Positions 1 through 8,286 of a stretch of 64,000 bases of DNA are shown piece after piece (the first letter of the stretch is position 1; each line of letters starts with the position of its first letter). A model generated the notes under the pieces. That model was not told the DNA's origin. It was given only the letters and a program-made list of their open reading frames with translations, and did no database searches. Location of the stretch: positions 15,551 through 79,550 of the forward strand of contig JBOHGH010000005.1 in NCBI GenBank assembly GCA_050699975.1. Direction: 5' to 3'. The translations under genes were made by a program, and so were the position numbers. The stretch is from GCA-003244245 sp050699975 (GTDB taxonomy: Bacteria; Actinomycetota; Actinomycetes; Mycobacteriales; Pseudonocardiaceae).

Positions 1-777
1 GATGGCGTGCCGTAGATCCTGCCCCGGCCGGTCCAGCGCCGCTTCGAGCCGCAGCCGCAACCCGGTCAGCGGGGTGCGGAGCTGGTGGGAGGCGTCAGCG
101 GAGAACGCGCGTTCCCGCGCGAGCATGTCATCCAGACGCCCAGCGGTGCTGTTCAGCGCCGTGCCGACAGCGTCGATCTCGGGAAGGTCCACCGGTTCGG
201 TTCGGACGCTGAAGTCACCGTCACCGAGGCGCCGCGCCGCATCGGAGAGCTCCTCCAGCGGACCCGCCAGCCGCCGGGCCTGGCGGCGGGCGACCAACCA
301 CACCGTCCCGATGGCTAGGGCAGCCAGGCCGAGCATGGCCAGCCATACCACCACGACCTGCCGGTAGACGGCACTGCGCGGGCTGGCGGCGCGCACCGCG
401 CCGATCACATCGCTGTCATGGGTCACCGGCACGGCCACCACCAGATCACCGTCGACGTCCCCGGTGTCGATCTCGCCCCGCAGGGCACTGTTAACCATGG
501 CGTCCCCACCCTGCGGCCCGGTACCCAGGATGCGCAGGCCGCGGTCCACATAGACCGCGAGGTGGGTCTCACCCTGCGGGTCGGGAAGGTCGTTCGGCAG
601 GTTGCCGCGGAGCACGTCTGCCGTGACGGCCGCCGCGGCAGCGTCGGCCGTTCGCAGCAGCGCTGTTCGCTCGTCGGACAACGCATACTTCAGCACGCCG
701 GCGGCCAGCGGCACCCCGAACAGGCCGATGGCTAGCACAGCGGCGAGCACGGCGAGGCCGACGATCCGAGTCCGCAC
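1..777 (-). CDS. Two-component sensor histidine kinase (3' part cut by window edge)
   Basis: A membrane sensor kinase that should autophosphorylate a histidine and pass the phosphate to a response regulator. I translated the minus strand from a GTG at 777, which has a GAGGGG ribosome site just upstream. 259 codons are visible: a first membrane segment at about residues 5-27, an extracytoplasmic sensor region, a second membrane segment at about 140-160, a HAMP-like linker, then the HisKA motif FSADASHQLRTPL with the phosphoacceptor His near residue 231. The ATP-binding domain lies outside the window. The OmpR-type regulator at 2180-2878 is on the same strand and is a plausible partner, but an oppositely oriented gene lies between them. 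The signal it senses cannot be inferred. Confidence 0.88.
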   Translation of the reverse strand, partial: MRTRIVGLAVLAAVLAIGLFGVPLAAGVLKYALSDERTALLRTADAAAAAVTADVLRGNLPNDLPDPQGETHLAVYVDRGLRILGTGPQGGDAMVNSALRGEIDTGDVDGDLVVAVPVTHDSDVIGAVRAASPRSAVYRQVVVVWLAMLGLAALAIGTVWLVARRQARRLAGPLEELSDAARRLGDGDFSVRTEPVDLPEIDAVGTALNSTAGRLDDMLARERAFSADASHQLRTPLTGLRLRLEAALDRPGQDLRHAI

Positions 778-1023
778 GAGACCCGTCCCCTCTCAATCCG
801 ACAACCGCGTGCCCGTGCCAGTGTTCTCCGCACAGTGTCTCTTATCAGCACAGCATGCGTGGGCGAGATCGGCTCCGTTCTGCGGCCGGATTTGCCGTTA
901 GTTGACCGACACCGGATCAGTGGATAACCAGGGCCAGCCTCGTGCCGGACCCAGGACCGGCCAGCTCACTGGTGTACCTCCCTGTGTACGCGGCTGTCAC
1001 GCCACCGGGGTAAGGTCGTTGCA

Positions 1024-2154
1024 ATGGCGATTTCGGCTGTTGCGCGGCGAGGGACGGCGGTGACCGCCCGGTACGCGGTCGCCCGCTGCATAGTCGCTAC
1101 GCTCATCGGGCTGGTGTTGATCGTCAGCGGGTGCACGGCGGCCTCTGATTCGCCACCACCCGGCGCCCCTCCTGCCTCCAACCAGGTCGGCCCGCTGCCG
1201 GCGGACTGCGCTGATCGGATCACCGACGCCGAGCAGGCCAGCGCAGCCTTGGCGCAGGCCCAGCCAGGCAGCCGGGTGTGCCTCAGCGGCGATGGCCTTC
1301 AAGACGCTGAGCTGGAGGTGACGACCTCCGGAACGCAGCAGCAGCCGATCACCATCGTTGCCGATGGCGCGACCATGCGAAGCATGAACGTCAAGGCCGA
1401 CTACGTCGTCATCGCGGGGCTGACGCTGCGCGATGGGGATGGCCTGACGATGGCAGGTCGCGGACTCGTCGCCCGCAACAATGTGATCTACAACGCCGCC
1501 AGGGACGGCCTCGTCTGCAGCAGCTGCGTTGACGCCATCATCGAGTCGAACACCATCCAGCGTGCCGACGGAACCGGGATCTACCTCGCCGGCGAGAGGA
1601 TCACCATCCGGAACAACACGGTGAGCGAGTCGGTACTGCGCACCCAGGGCGACGCCGACGGTATCCGGTTCTTCGGAGTCGGCCACCGGTTGACCGGCAA
1701 CACGATCAAGGACATCAAGGCCTCCGGCTACACCGACGACCCCCGGGGCGGCCCGCACACCGACTGCTTCCAGACCTTCAACACCGCCAGCGACCCACCC
1801 ACCTACGACATCGTCATCGCCGACAACATCTGCACAAATGTCGACGTCCAATGTCTGATCGCCACCGCCAAAGAGGGCGGCGCACAAAGCTCCCCGGCGG
1901 GGCAGACCGCGATCACCTTCGAGAACAACACCTGCTCGGTCAACGGTTCTCAGGCAGTGCTGCTGGAGAACTTTCCCAACGTCATCATCCGCAACAACAC
2001 CTTCTCCGGGCCCAGTTCCCGCGCCGTGCAGCTCGGCATGGGTTCCACAGGCTGCGCCGTGATCGACAACACCGTGACAGGTGATATGCGCCCGTTCGAG
2101 ATCGACCGGCAGTCCCGGCCGGGGTTTCAGGAAGGTGGCAACACCTCACGCTGA
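1024..2154 (+). CDS. Secreted right-handed parallel beta-helix lipoprotein
   Basis: 376 residues. The N-terminus has basic residues, a hydrophobic run and a lipobox (LIVSGC, Cys37), so it should be exported and lipid-anchored on the outer face of the membrane. A Ser/Pro-rich linker follows. The rest shows short repeats with regularly spaced Asn and hydrophobic residues (NNVIYNA, SNTIQ, NNTVSE, GNTIKD, NNTCSV, NNTFSG), the pattern of parallel beta-helix proteins such as pectate-lyase-like folds. Substrate and activity are unknown; a polysaccharide-binding or -cleaving role is only family-level inference. The gene lies between the kinase and regulator genes on the opposite strand and may be an insertion there. 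A long antisense reading frame over it looks like a GC artefact. Confidence 0.8.
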   Translation: MAISAVARRGTAVTARYAVARCIVATLIGLVLIVSGCTAASDSPPPGAPPASNQVGPLPADCADRITDAEQASAALAQAQPGSRVCLSGDGLQDAELEVTTSGTQQQPITIVADGATMRSMNVKADYVVIAGLTLRDGDGLTMAGRGLVARNNVIYNAARDGLVCSSCVDAIIESNTIQRADGTGIYLAGERITIRNNTVSESVLRTQGDADGIRFFGVGHRLTGNTIKDIKASGYTDDPRGGPHTDCFQTFNTASDPPTYDIVIADNICTNVDVQCLIATAKEGGAQSSPAGQTAITFENNTCSVNGSQAVLLENFPNVIIRNNTFSGPSSRAVQLGMGSTGCAVIDNTVTGDMRPFEIDRQSRPGFQEGGNTSR

Positions 2155-2179
2155 GCCCCCGGCCCGTGAGTGGAGCAGC

Positions 2180-2878
2180 TCAGCTGTGCGGCGCCTCCAG
2201 CCGGTACCCGTGCCCGCGCAGGGTCACGATCCGCGGTACCGACCCAAGCTCGGCCATCCCGGCCAGCTTGCGACGCAACGCAGCCACGTGCACATCGAGA
2301 GTCTTGGTCGGACCGAACCAGTTCTCGTCCCACACCTCAGCCATCAGGGTCTCCCGGCTGATCGCCACCTCCGGCGCGGCCGCTAGGCGGGCGAGCAGGT
2401 CGAACTCCTTGGCTCGCAGCGGCATCTCCCGGCCTGCGATGGTCGCCCGCCGGCTGCCGGTGTCCACCAGCAGGTCTGCGACCGCAAGCAGAGGCGGAGC
2501 GCCCGGCGTAGCCGGCGCCACCCGGCGCAGGTGCGCCCGGACCCGGGCCAGCAGCTCAGCCAGCCGCACCGGCTTGGTCAGGTAGTCGTCCGCACCGGCC
2601 TCGAGACCGACGACGACGTCCATCTCCTCGGTTCGGGCCGTGAGGATCACCAGCACCGTCGTTGGATTGCTGGCCCTCAACTGCCGGCACACCTCGACGC
2701 CGTCCAGGTCTGGCAGTCCAAGGTCCAGGAGCACCAGGTCGAATTCCGTCTCGGCAGCCGCTCGCAGCGCCCGACGACCGGTGCGCTGCCACACCACGTG
2801 GTGCCCGTGTGCACGCAGGCTGGAGTCCAGCACACTGCCGATGGTCTCGTCGTCCTCCACTACCAGCACCCGGGGCAC
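2180..2878 (-). CDS. OmpR/PhoB-family response regulator
   Basis: 232 residues. The receiver domain at about 1-115 has the acidic pair (Glu8/Asp9/Asp10), phospho-acceptor Asp52, Thr80 and Lys102. The winged-helix DNA-binding domain at about 130-228 ends in the typical RGHGYRLE strand. It should bind promoter DNA after phosphorylation. The kinase at 1-777 is the nearest candidate partner, on the same strand but about 1.4 kb further down, with the beta-helix lipoprotein gene in between. That lipoprotein converges on this gene (26 bp between stops) and could be a neighbour by insertion rather than a target. Confidence 0.92.
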   Translation of the reverse strand: MPRVLVVEDDETIGSVLDSSLRAHGHHVVWQRTGRRALRAAAETEFDLVLLDLGLPDLDGVEVCRQLRASNPTTVLVILTARTEEMDVVVGLEAGADDYLTKPVRLAELLARVRAHLRRVAPATPGAPPLLAVADLLVDTGSRRATIAGREMPLRAKEFDLLARLAAAPEVAISRETLMAEVWDENWFGPTKTLDVHVAALRRKLAGMAELGSVPRIVTLRGHGYRLEAPHS

Positions 2879-2933
2879 CCCGCGAGCCTAATGGATCACT
2901 CCGCGCGTAACCGCAGGTCGACTCGAACGCGGG

Positions 2934-3164
2934 TCAACCGCCCACCGAGAAGCCGACCCGGCGGCTGTCCGCCGGCCCGATCTCGACGTAGGCGACCCTC
3001 GACGCGGGCACCATGTACCGCCTGCCCTTGTCGTCAACCAGGGTCAGCAGGCCCTGGGTGTTCTGCAGCGCCTCGGTGACCAGCGCCTCCACCTGGTCCG
3101 GCGAGTCCGCAGTGGACACCGTCAGCTCGCGAGGGCTGTCCGCGACGCCGATCTTGATCTCCAC
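2934..3164 (-). CDS. DUF3107 small protein (TB9.4/Rv3208A-like)
   Basis: 76 residues from GTG at 3164, chosen because GGAGG lies 7 bases upstream; a longer reading frame to 3200 has no such site. The sequence starts EIKIGVADSPREL and contains VDDKGRRYMVPASRVAYVEIG, which match the actinobacterial DUF3107 family. Function is unknown. Its place beside the ferritin-like gene and the DEAD-box helicase reproduces the Rv3208A-Rv3210c-Rv3211 order of M. tuberculosis, which strengthens the assignment. Confidence 0.85.
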   Translation of the reverse strand: MEIKIGVADSPRELTVSTADSPDQVEALVTEALQNTQGLLTLVDDKGRRYMVPASRVAYVEIGPADSRRVGFSVGG

Positions 3165-3225
3165 GGAAGAACCTCCAGGTGCGATCGATGGTGAGGTCAA
3201 GGCTAGTCGAGCGGCGCGCAGGTGC

Positions 3226-3870
3226 TCACCCCAGCCCGAGAGCCGCCATCCGGCGGCAGTGCAGGACCTGTACCCGGCGGATCAGCGTGGCGAGACCAGC
3301 CAGGTTCCCGGAGCCGCGGATGATCAGATCGGCAAGGGCGTCCCGCTCGGCCACGACATGCTGGGCATGAGTCACCGCCTCGCCGAGTAGCCGGCGCCCC
3401 CACAGGGCGAGGCGGTCTCGGGTGGTCCGATCCCGCCCGCAGGCCGCCCGCACCTCCCGTTCGGCGAACGCCGAATGCCCGGTGTCGGCCAACACTTCCT
3501 TGACCAGGGTGGCGGTGACCTCGTCCAGCCAGCCACCCACCTCGCCGTAGAAGTCCGCCGCCAGCCCGTCCCCGACGTAGGCCTTCACCAGCGACTCCAG
3601 CCAGGATCGGGGGGCGGTCGAGGCGTGGAACTGGTCGAAGCGCGCCACGAACGGGCGCATCGCGTCGTCCACCGACACGCCCAAGCCGTGCAGGTGACGC
3701 TCGAGGAGCCGGAAGTGCCCGATCTCGGCCGCAGCCATGGTGGCCATCGCGGCCCTGCGAGCCAGCGTGGGAGCGCCGCGGGCGTCCTCGGCCAGCCGAT
3801 CGAACGCGGACAGTTCGCCGTAGGCGAGGACCCCCAGCAGATCGACGATGCCCTCACGTACCACGTCCAC
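3226..3870 (-). CDS. Ferritin-like fold protein (Rv3210c-like)
   Basis: 214 residues, mostly helical. Glu19, Glu49 and His52 sit in GELSAFDR and AAEIGHFR, the spacing expected of a ferritin-like four-helix bundle that may hold a di-iron centre. Actinobacterial relatives are annotated as ferritin-like or tRNA-hydroxylase-like proteins; substrate and redox role are not established. It precedes DUF3107 on the same strand and is divergent from the rhlE helicase, as in mycobacteria. Confidence 0.7.
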   Translation of the reverse strand: MDVVREGIVDLLGVLAYGELSAFDRLAEDARGAPTLARRAAMATMAAAEIGHFRLLERHLHGLGVSVDDAMRPFVARFDQFHASTAPRSWLESLVKAYVGDGLAADFYGEVGGWLDEVTATLVKEVLADTGHSAFAEREVRAACGRDRTTRDRLALWGRRLLGEAVTHAQHVVAERDALADLIIRGSGNLAGLATLIRRVQVLHCRRMAALGLG

Positions 3871-3926
3871 GACCGGAGCCTAGGCCCCGTGTGCGGTGTC
3901 ACGAGCGCGCGGGACGCTCGGACGGG

Positions 3927-3932
3927 TATGAT
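3927..3932 (+). promoter_or_regulatory. Candidate -10 element for the rhlE transcript
   Basis: TATGAT, preceded by GGG, lies in the divergent spacer between the ferritin-like gene and the helicase. No good -35 box is visible 16-18 bases upstream. If used, the transcript would have a leader of about 175 bases that includes the palindrome at 3974-3995. Confidence 0.35.
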
Positions 3933-3973
3933 TCGTACACAAGGCGTGACGCCACCCCGGCCACACGTCCCGG

Positions 3974-3995
3974 CTCGGTGGCAGCTGCCACCGAG
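3974..3995. promoter_or_regulatory. Perfect 22-bp palindrome in the rhlE leader
   Basis: Two 11-base halves (CTCGGTGGCAG and its exact complement) meet at AGCT. It lies about 120 bases before the proposed start of the DEAD-box helicase. It could be an operator for a dimeric regulator or, since there is no loop, a self-complementary RNA element. No T-tract follows, so it is not a standard terminator. Confidence 0.55.
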
Positions 3996-4114
3996 TGCAT
4001 GGCATGTGAGCGCGCACCTCGTGTCCTCGTTCCCCGCTTCGCCGCGCTACCTGGCGGCCCGGAGCTGGTCGAGCGAGACGGCGGCGGGCGCGCCGTACGA
4101 GAGAGGCGATCACG

Positions 4115-5779
4115 CTGACCGTCAGTCAGACCCACCTACCCGACGCTGACCCCCCGGAGCACCTCAACCCCCGAACCCTGGACCATCTCGAGACCTCCAT
4201 CGACGAACCAGCACCGCCGCAGCCATTACAGGCGGGCGCGCCGGTTCGGGATGACTCCCCCACTTTCGCTGAGCTCGGCGTCCGCGACGAGATCGTGCGC
4301 ACGTTGCGCGCCGCGGGCATCGAGCGCACCTTCGCGATCCAAGAGCTCACCCTGCCGCTGGCCCTGGCCGGCGACGACCTCATCGGCCAGGCCCGCACCG
4401 GCACCGGCAAGACGCTCGGCTTCGGTGTCCCGCTGATTCAACGGATCACCGCAGGGGATATTGCGCTCGACGGCACCCCGCGCGCCCTGGTCGTCGTACC
4501 CACCCGCGAATTGTGCCTGCAGGTCAGCGCCGACCTCAGCGACACGGGCCGGGATCTGGGCGTGCGGGTCCTTTCGGTGTACGGCGGCCGGCCTTACGAA
4601 CCACAGATCAAGGCCCTGACCAGGGGGGTCGACCTGGTAGTCGGCACCCCGGGTCGGTTGCTGGACCTCGCCGAGCAGCGCCACCTGATATTGGGCAAGG
4701 TCCGGGTGCTCGTACTCGACGAGGCCGACGAGATGCTCGATCTGGGCTTCCTACCGGACATCGAGCGGATCCTGCGGATGGTGCCCGAGCAGCGCCAGAC
4801 CATGCTGTTCTCGGCCACCATGCCTGGCCCGATCATCACACTGGCCCGGACTTTCTTGACCCGGCCGACGCATATTCGCGCCGAGGAGCCCGACGCCACC
4901 GCCATCCACGAGCGGACCCGGCAGTTCGTCTACCGGGCGCACGCGATGGACAAGGTGGAGCTGCTCTCCCGCATCCTGCAGGCTCGTGACCGGGGTCTGA
5001 CGATGATCTTCGCGAGGACCAAGCGCACTGCGCAGAAGGTGGCCGATGAGCTCACCGAGCGCGGTTTCGCGGCCGCAGCCGTGCATGGCGACCTCGGCCA
5101 GGGGGCTCGCGAGCAGGCACTGCGGGCGTTCCGCTCGGAGAAGGTCGACGTACTGGTCGCCACCGATGTCGCCGCCCGCGGTATCGACATCCCCGAGGTC
5201 ACGCACGTCATCAACTACCAGTGTCCGGAGGACGAGAAGACCTACGTGCACCGGATCGGACGGACCGGCCGGGCCGGCCGGGAAGGCGTCGCGATCACCC
5301 TCGTTGACTGGGACGACGAACCACGCTGGAAGCTGATCAGCGACGTTCTGGACCTCGGCATGCCGGAACCGGCGGAGACCTACTCCACCTCCGAGCACCT
5401 GTTCAGCGACCTGGACATCCCCACCGACTCCACCGGGCGGCTACCACTGACCCGACGTACCCGGGCCGGGTTGGCTGCCGAACCCAGCGACGAGGATGGC
5501 CGCCCCCGCGGTCGGCGGGCCACCGGCATCCGGCGTGGCACCCGCGGTGGATCCGCCGACGGGCAGGTCGCTCCGGCCCGCCCCCGTAGGTGCCGCACCC
5601 GGGGTGGAGACGCTACCGGAGCCGGCGGCGAGACCGCGCCGGTCGCCGAGCACCCGGGTGACCGCAGTGACGCCCGGCCGCGTCGTCGGCGGCGGCGCAG
5701 CCGAGGTCGCGGCGCTGGCGCAAGCAACGTTGTCACGGTGCAGGAGCAGCACGGCGGCCAACCACGCGCCGCGGGCTGA
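4115..5779 (+). CDS. rhlE: DEAD-box ATP-dependent RNA helicase, RhlE type
   Basis: Unwinds RNA duplexes using ATP; probably acts in ribosome assembly or RNA turnover. 554 residues if translation starts at the CTG at 4115. That start is preferred because GAGG sits 8 bases upstream and the reading frame carries the Q-motif region (FAELGVRDEI) ahead of the first standard start, a GTG at 4295 that would cut the Q motif. Motifs: ARTGTGKT at 93-100, PTREL, TPGR, DEAD at 202-205, SAT at 233-235, TDVAARGID, HRIGRTGR at 379-386. The C-terminal ~120 residues are a basic Arg/Gly/Pro-rich tail. The next gene starts 10 bases downstream. Homologue and position match Rv3211. Confidence 0.93.
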   Translation: MTVSQTHLPDADPPEHLNPRTLDHLETSIDEPAPPQPLQAGAPVRDDSPTFAELGVRDEIVRTLRAAGIERTFAIQELTLPLALAGDDLIGQARTGTGKTLGFGVPLIQRITAGDIALDGTPRALVVVPTRELCLQVSADLSDTGRDLGVRVLSVYGGRPYEPQIKALTRGVDLVVGTPGRLLDLAEQRHLILGKVRVLVLDEADEMLDLGFLPDIERILRMVPEQRQTMLFSATMPGPIITLARTFLTRPTHIRAEEPDATAIHERTRQFVYRAHAMDKVELLSRILQARDRGLTMIFARTKRTAQKVADELTERGFAAAAVHGDLGQGAREQALRAFRSEKVDVLVATDVAARGIDIPEVTHVINYQCPEDEKTYVHRIGRTGRAGREGVAITLVDWDDEPRWKLISDVLDLGMPEPAETYSTSEHLFSDLDIPTDSTGRLPLTRRTRAGLAAEPSDEDGRPRGRRATGIRRGTRGGSADGQVAPARPRRCRTRGGDATGAGGETAPVAEHPGDRSDARPRRRRRRSRGRGAGASNVVTVQEQHGGQPRAAG

Positions 5780-5789
5780 CCGTGGCTGG

Positions 5790-7010
5790 ATGCCCGCTCC
5801 TGAACGCCGGACCCGGCTGGACCTGATCCTCGCGGCGCTCGTGGCCGTGGCCGTGCTCGCGGTGTCCACCGCGCTGTGGTGGACCACTGACGCGCGACGC
5901 ACCACCCTGATCACGGCCCCCGGCCCGGAACAGGTCCCCGCGAGCGGGGACCTGCCACCGTCACTGGCCGAGGTGTGGCGGGCGCCGAGCCCGGCAACCC
6001 CGGTCCCGCTGGTGCAGGGTGCGACCGCGGTCACCGGGAACGGCGGAGTGGTCGCCGGTCGCGACCTCACCTCCGGCGCTGTCCGCTGGAGCTACCAGCG
6101 CGAGCGGCCGCTGTGCACGATGGCCGCTGCGTTCCACCAGGCGGTGGCGGTGTACCGGAGGGGCGAGACCTGCAGCGAGGTGACCGCCTTGGAATGGGCC
6201 GACGGCCGGCGCGGGCCGCAGCGCACCGGCCCGGTGGAAGCCCAGACCCGGCTGGCCACCAACGGTAACCAGGTCGCCGCCAGCGGGCAGCGCTACCTGG
6301 AGGTATGGCGCTCCGACCTGGTGCGCACGCTGACCTACGGACGGCTGCCGACCCCGGTGAAGCCCGGAGCCCAGCCACGACCGGACTGCACCCATGGATC
6401 GATGGCACTGGGCTCTGCTGCCGAGTCCGGGGGCCGGCTGGCCGTGGTCGAGCACTGCCCAGGCGAGCGAGTACGGCTCACCGTGCAGCGATCCGACCCC
6501 AAGCAGCCCGACCAGCCGGAGGTGGACTTCAGCACCCTGCTGGGGGGCGCTCAGGCTCGAGTCGTCGCGGTGAGCCGCGACCGGGTCGCCGTGGCATTGC
6601 CCGATCCGGCCCGGCTGGTGGTGCTCGACGAGCAGGGCGCAGCGGTGGCCGAGCATCCGTTGATGGTCCCGAACTCCGATCTTCGGGGGGATCCATCCGG
6701 TGGTCTGGTCGAGGTCACTGTGACCCCGACCGCGGTGTACTGGTTCACCGGCTCAGCCACTGTCGCGTTGGACATCACCGACCTGCGACCACGGTGGACC
6801 CGGCCCGGATCACTGGGTTCCGGCTCGGAGGTCGCCGGACGGCTGCTGTTGCCCGTACCGGGGGCGCTCGCCGTGCTCGACACCACCACCGGTCAGCAGA
6901 TCAGCACGCTTCCGGTGGACCGCGGCGGCTACCGCGGTCCAGTAGGTACCGCGAGCTCCGGCGGCGTCGTTCTTGAGCAACGCGGCGCCACCTTGGTCGC
7001 ACTGCGTTAA
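5790..7010 (+). CDS. Membrane-anchored beta-propeller-like protein (Rv3212-like)
   Basis: 406 residues from ATG 5790. A single membrane segment at about residues 11-30 (LDLILAALVAVAVLAVSTALWW) anchors an extracytoplasmic domain. That domain has repeated strands of the type GRDLTSGAVRWSY and DITDLRPRWTRPG, as in PQQ-like propellers. No enzyme residues are recognisable. The frame stays open further upstream, but that part overlaps the helicase tail and has biased composition, so the start after the helicase stop is preferred. It follows rhlE as Rv3212 follows Rv3211 in M. tuberculosis; function is unknown. Confidence 0.75.
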   Translation: MPAPERRTRLDLILAALVAVAVLAVSTALWWTTDARRTTLITAPGPEQVPASGDLPPSLAEVWRAPSPATPVPLVQGATAVTGNGGVVAGRDLTSGAVRWSYQRERPLCTMAAAFHQAVAVYRRGETCSEVTALEWADGRRGPQRTGPVEAQTRLATNGNQVAASGQRYLEVWRSDLVRTLTYGRLPTPVKPGAQPRPDCTHGSMALGSAAESGGRLAVVEHCPGERVRLTVQRSDPKQPDQPEVDFSTLLGGAQARVVAVSRDRVAVALPDPARLVVLDEQGAAVAEHPLMVPNSDLRGDPSGGLVEVTVTPTAVYWFTGSATVALDITDLRPRWTRPGSLGSGSEVAGRLLLPVPGALAVLDTTTGQQISTLPVDRGGYRGPVGTASSGGVVLEQRGATLVALR

Positions 7011-7015
7011 CGCCT

Positions 7016-7057
7016 ATGACCGCCGACGTGCTCCTTGCCGCGGAGGCGGAATTATGA
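7016..7057 (+). CDS. 13-residue mini-ORF (diverged copy of the coupler repeat)
   Basis: Encodes MTADVLLAAEAEL and a stop. It starts 5 bases after the previous gene's stop and ends in ATGA, overlapping the ATG of the alpha/beta hydrolase. Its own codons for Ala-Glu-Ala contain GGAGG, which is the ribosome site for the hydrolase. It differs from the 38-bp unit at 8287-8404 by about six bases but keeps length and frame. Role inferred: translational coupling of the downstream gene. Confidence 0.6.
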   Translation: MTADVLLAAEAEL

Positions 7058-7917
7058 CCGCTGCACAGATCACCTCGCACGGTGCCACCCGGGTTCACGT
7101 GCGGGTTCCCGGTACAACGCTGGCGGCGCTGCGGGCCGAACCCCCGAACCCCGTCGGCGCCGTCGCGGTGCTGGTGCCCGGTTACACCGGGTCCAAAGAG
7201 GACTTCGCGCCGCTGCTCGACCCGTTGCGCAGCGCCGGTCTGTCCGTGCTGGCCGTGGACCTGCCGGGGCAGTACGAGTCCCCCGGCCCGCACCGCGAGC
7301 AGGACTACCACCCCGGTCCGCTGGGCCGGACCCTGGCCGCGCTGGTGGCCGACCTGGCCGCTGACGAGGACCGGGTGCTGCTGTTGGGGCATTCCTACGG
7401 CGGGTTGGTGTCCCGATCCGCGGTGCTCGCCGGAGCCCCGGTGAACGGGCTGACCCTGCTGGATTCGGGCCCAGGCGGACTTCCCCAGGGCGAGCGGCGG
7501 GCACTGCTCGACGCCACCGAACCGATCATGCGCGCCGAGGGGATCGAGGCCGTCCAGCGGCTGAGGGAAACTCGAGACGGGATCGCCGAGCCACCCGAAC
7601 TCGCCGCGCTGCTGCGGGCCCGTTTCCTGCGCTCCTCGACCGCCGGCCTGCTCGGCATGGCGACCGGCCTGCGCACTGAACCCGACCGGGTCCCCGAGCT
7701 GGCCATCGCCCTGCGCACCGGTGGCATTCCGTGCCTGGTGGCTTTCGGCGAGTCCGACGACGCGTGGCCGGTGCCGGTGCAGCGCGATATGGCAGCCCGG
7801 CTGGGTGCCGAGGTTGCGGTAGTGCCCGGCGCCAGACATTCGCCCAATACCGAGAATCCGGACGCGCTGCTCGACGCACTACTGCCGACCTGGCGGCGCT
7901 GGCTGACGAAGTCGTGA
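7054..7917 (+). CDS. Alpha/beta hydrolase
   Basis: 287 residues from ATG 7054, preceded by GGAGG inside the mini-ORF whose stop it overlaps. It shows the nucleophile elbow GHSYGG (Ser at the centre), an oxyanion-region VPGYTGSKED, an acid candidate in FGESDDAWP and a final His in GARHSPNTENP, so a complete Ser-Asp-His triad is likely. Probably a cytoplasmic esterase or lipase; substrate is unknown. Translation is likely coupled to the rhlE/Rv3212-like operon through the mini-ORF. Confidence 0.88.
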   Translation: MTAAQITSHGATRVHVRVPGTTLAALRAEPPNPVGAVAVLVPGYTGSKEDFAPLLDPLRSAGLSVLAVDLPGQYESPGPHREQDYHPGPLGRTLAALVADLAADEDRVLLLGHSYGGLVSRSAVLAGAPVNGLTLLDSGPGGLPQGERRALLDATEPIMRAEGIEAVQRLRETRDGIAEPPELAALLRARFLRSSTAGLLGMATGLRTEPDRVPELAIALRTGGIPCLVAFGESDDAWPVPVQRDMAARLGAEVAVVPGARHSPNTENPDALLDALLPTWRRWLTKS

Positions 7918-8001
7918 ACGGCGAGTTGAATCAGGTACGTGCGGCTCGCGAAGCCTCGTGAGTGCGTAACAATGTTATAGCACTCAATGCCACTCACGGG
8001 T

Positions 8002-8271
8002 TCAGGCCCACCAACCGAACCAGAGCACCCCGGCGGCGATCACCAGGACGGATCCACAAGCCAGCGCCGCGGATGGGCCGCGGAGGCGGTCCGCCACAAG
8101 CTGCAGCACCACGGCAGCCAACGCCGCGACTACGTGCCCAACAACGGTCACCATGCCGGGGCCGGGACGGCCTGACGTACCGGCCAGCCACTGCGCCGTG
8201 CATACCGCGATCGCGAGCGCGACCAAGCCCCCGGCCAGCGCACCGGACAGCCCGCGCGGGGGCCCGCTCAC
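8002..8271 (-). CDS. Small three-helix membrane protein
   Basis: 89 residues with three hydrophobic segments (about 10-28, 38-58 and 68-87). No family is recognised. The GTG start at 8271 has no clear ribosome site. An alternative frame opens at GTG 8290 directly on the GTGA end of the mini-ORF array, but its product is Arg-rich and looks like a shadow. A frameshift between the array and this gene, or reinitiation 19 bases on, are both possible. Confidence 0.6.
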   Translation of the reverse strand: MSGPPRGLSGALAGGLVALAIAVCTAQWLAGTSGRPGPGMVTVVGHVVAALAAVVLQLVADRLRGPSAALACGSVLVIAAGVLWFGWWA

Positions 8272-8286
8272 CGAGGCGCACTGCGG

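Noticed and set aside
997..1887. 296-codon antisense frame over the beta-helix lipoprotein
   Set aside because: Composition and lack of any family features suggest a GC-driven shadow frame; the plus-strand protein has a lipobox and repeat pattern.
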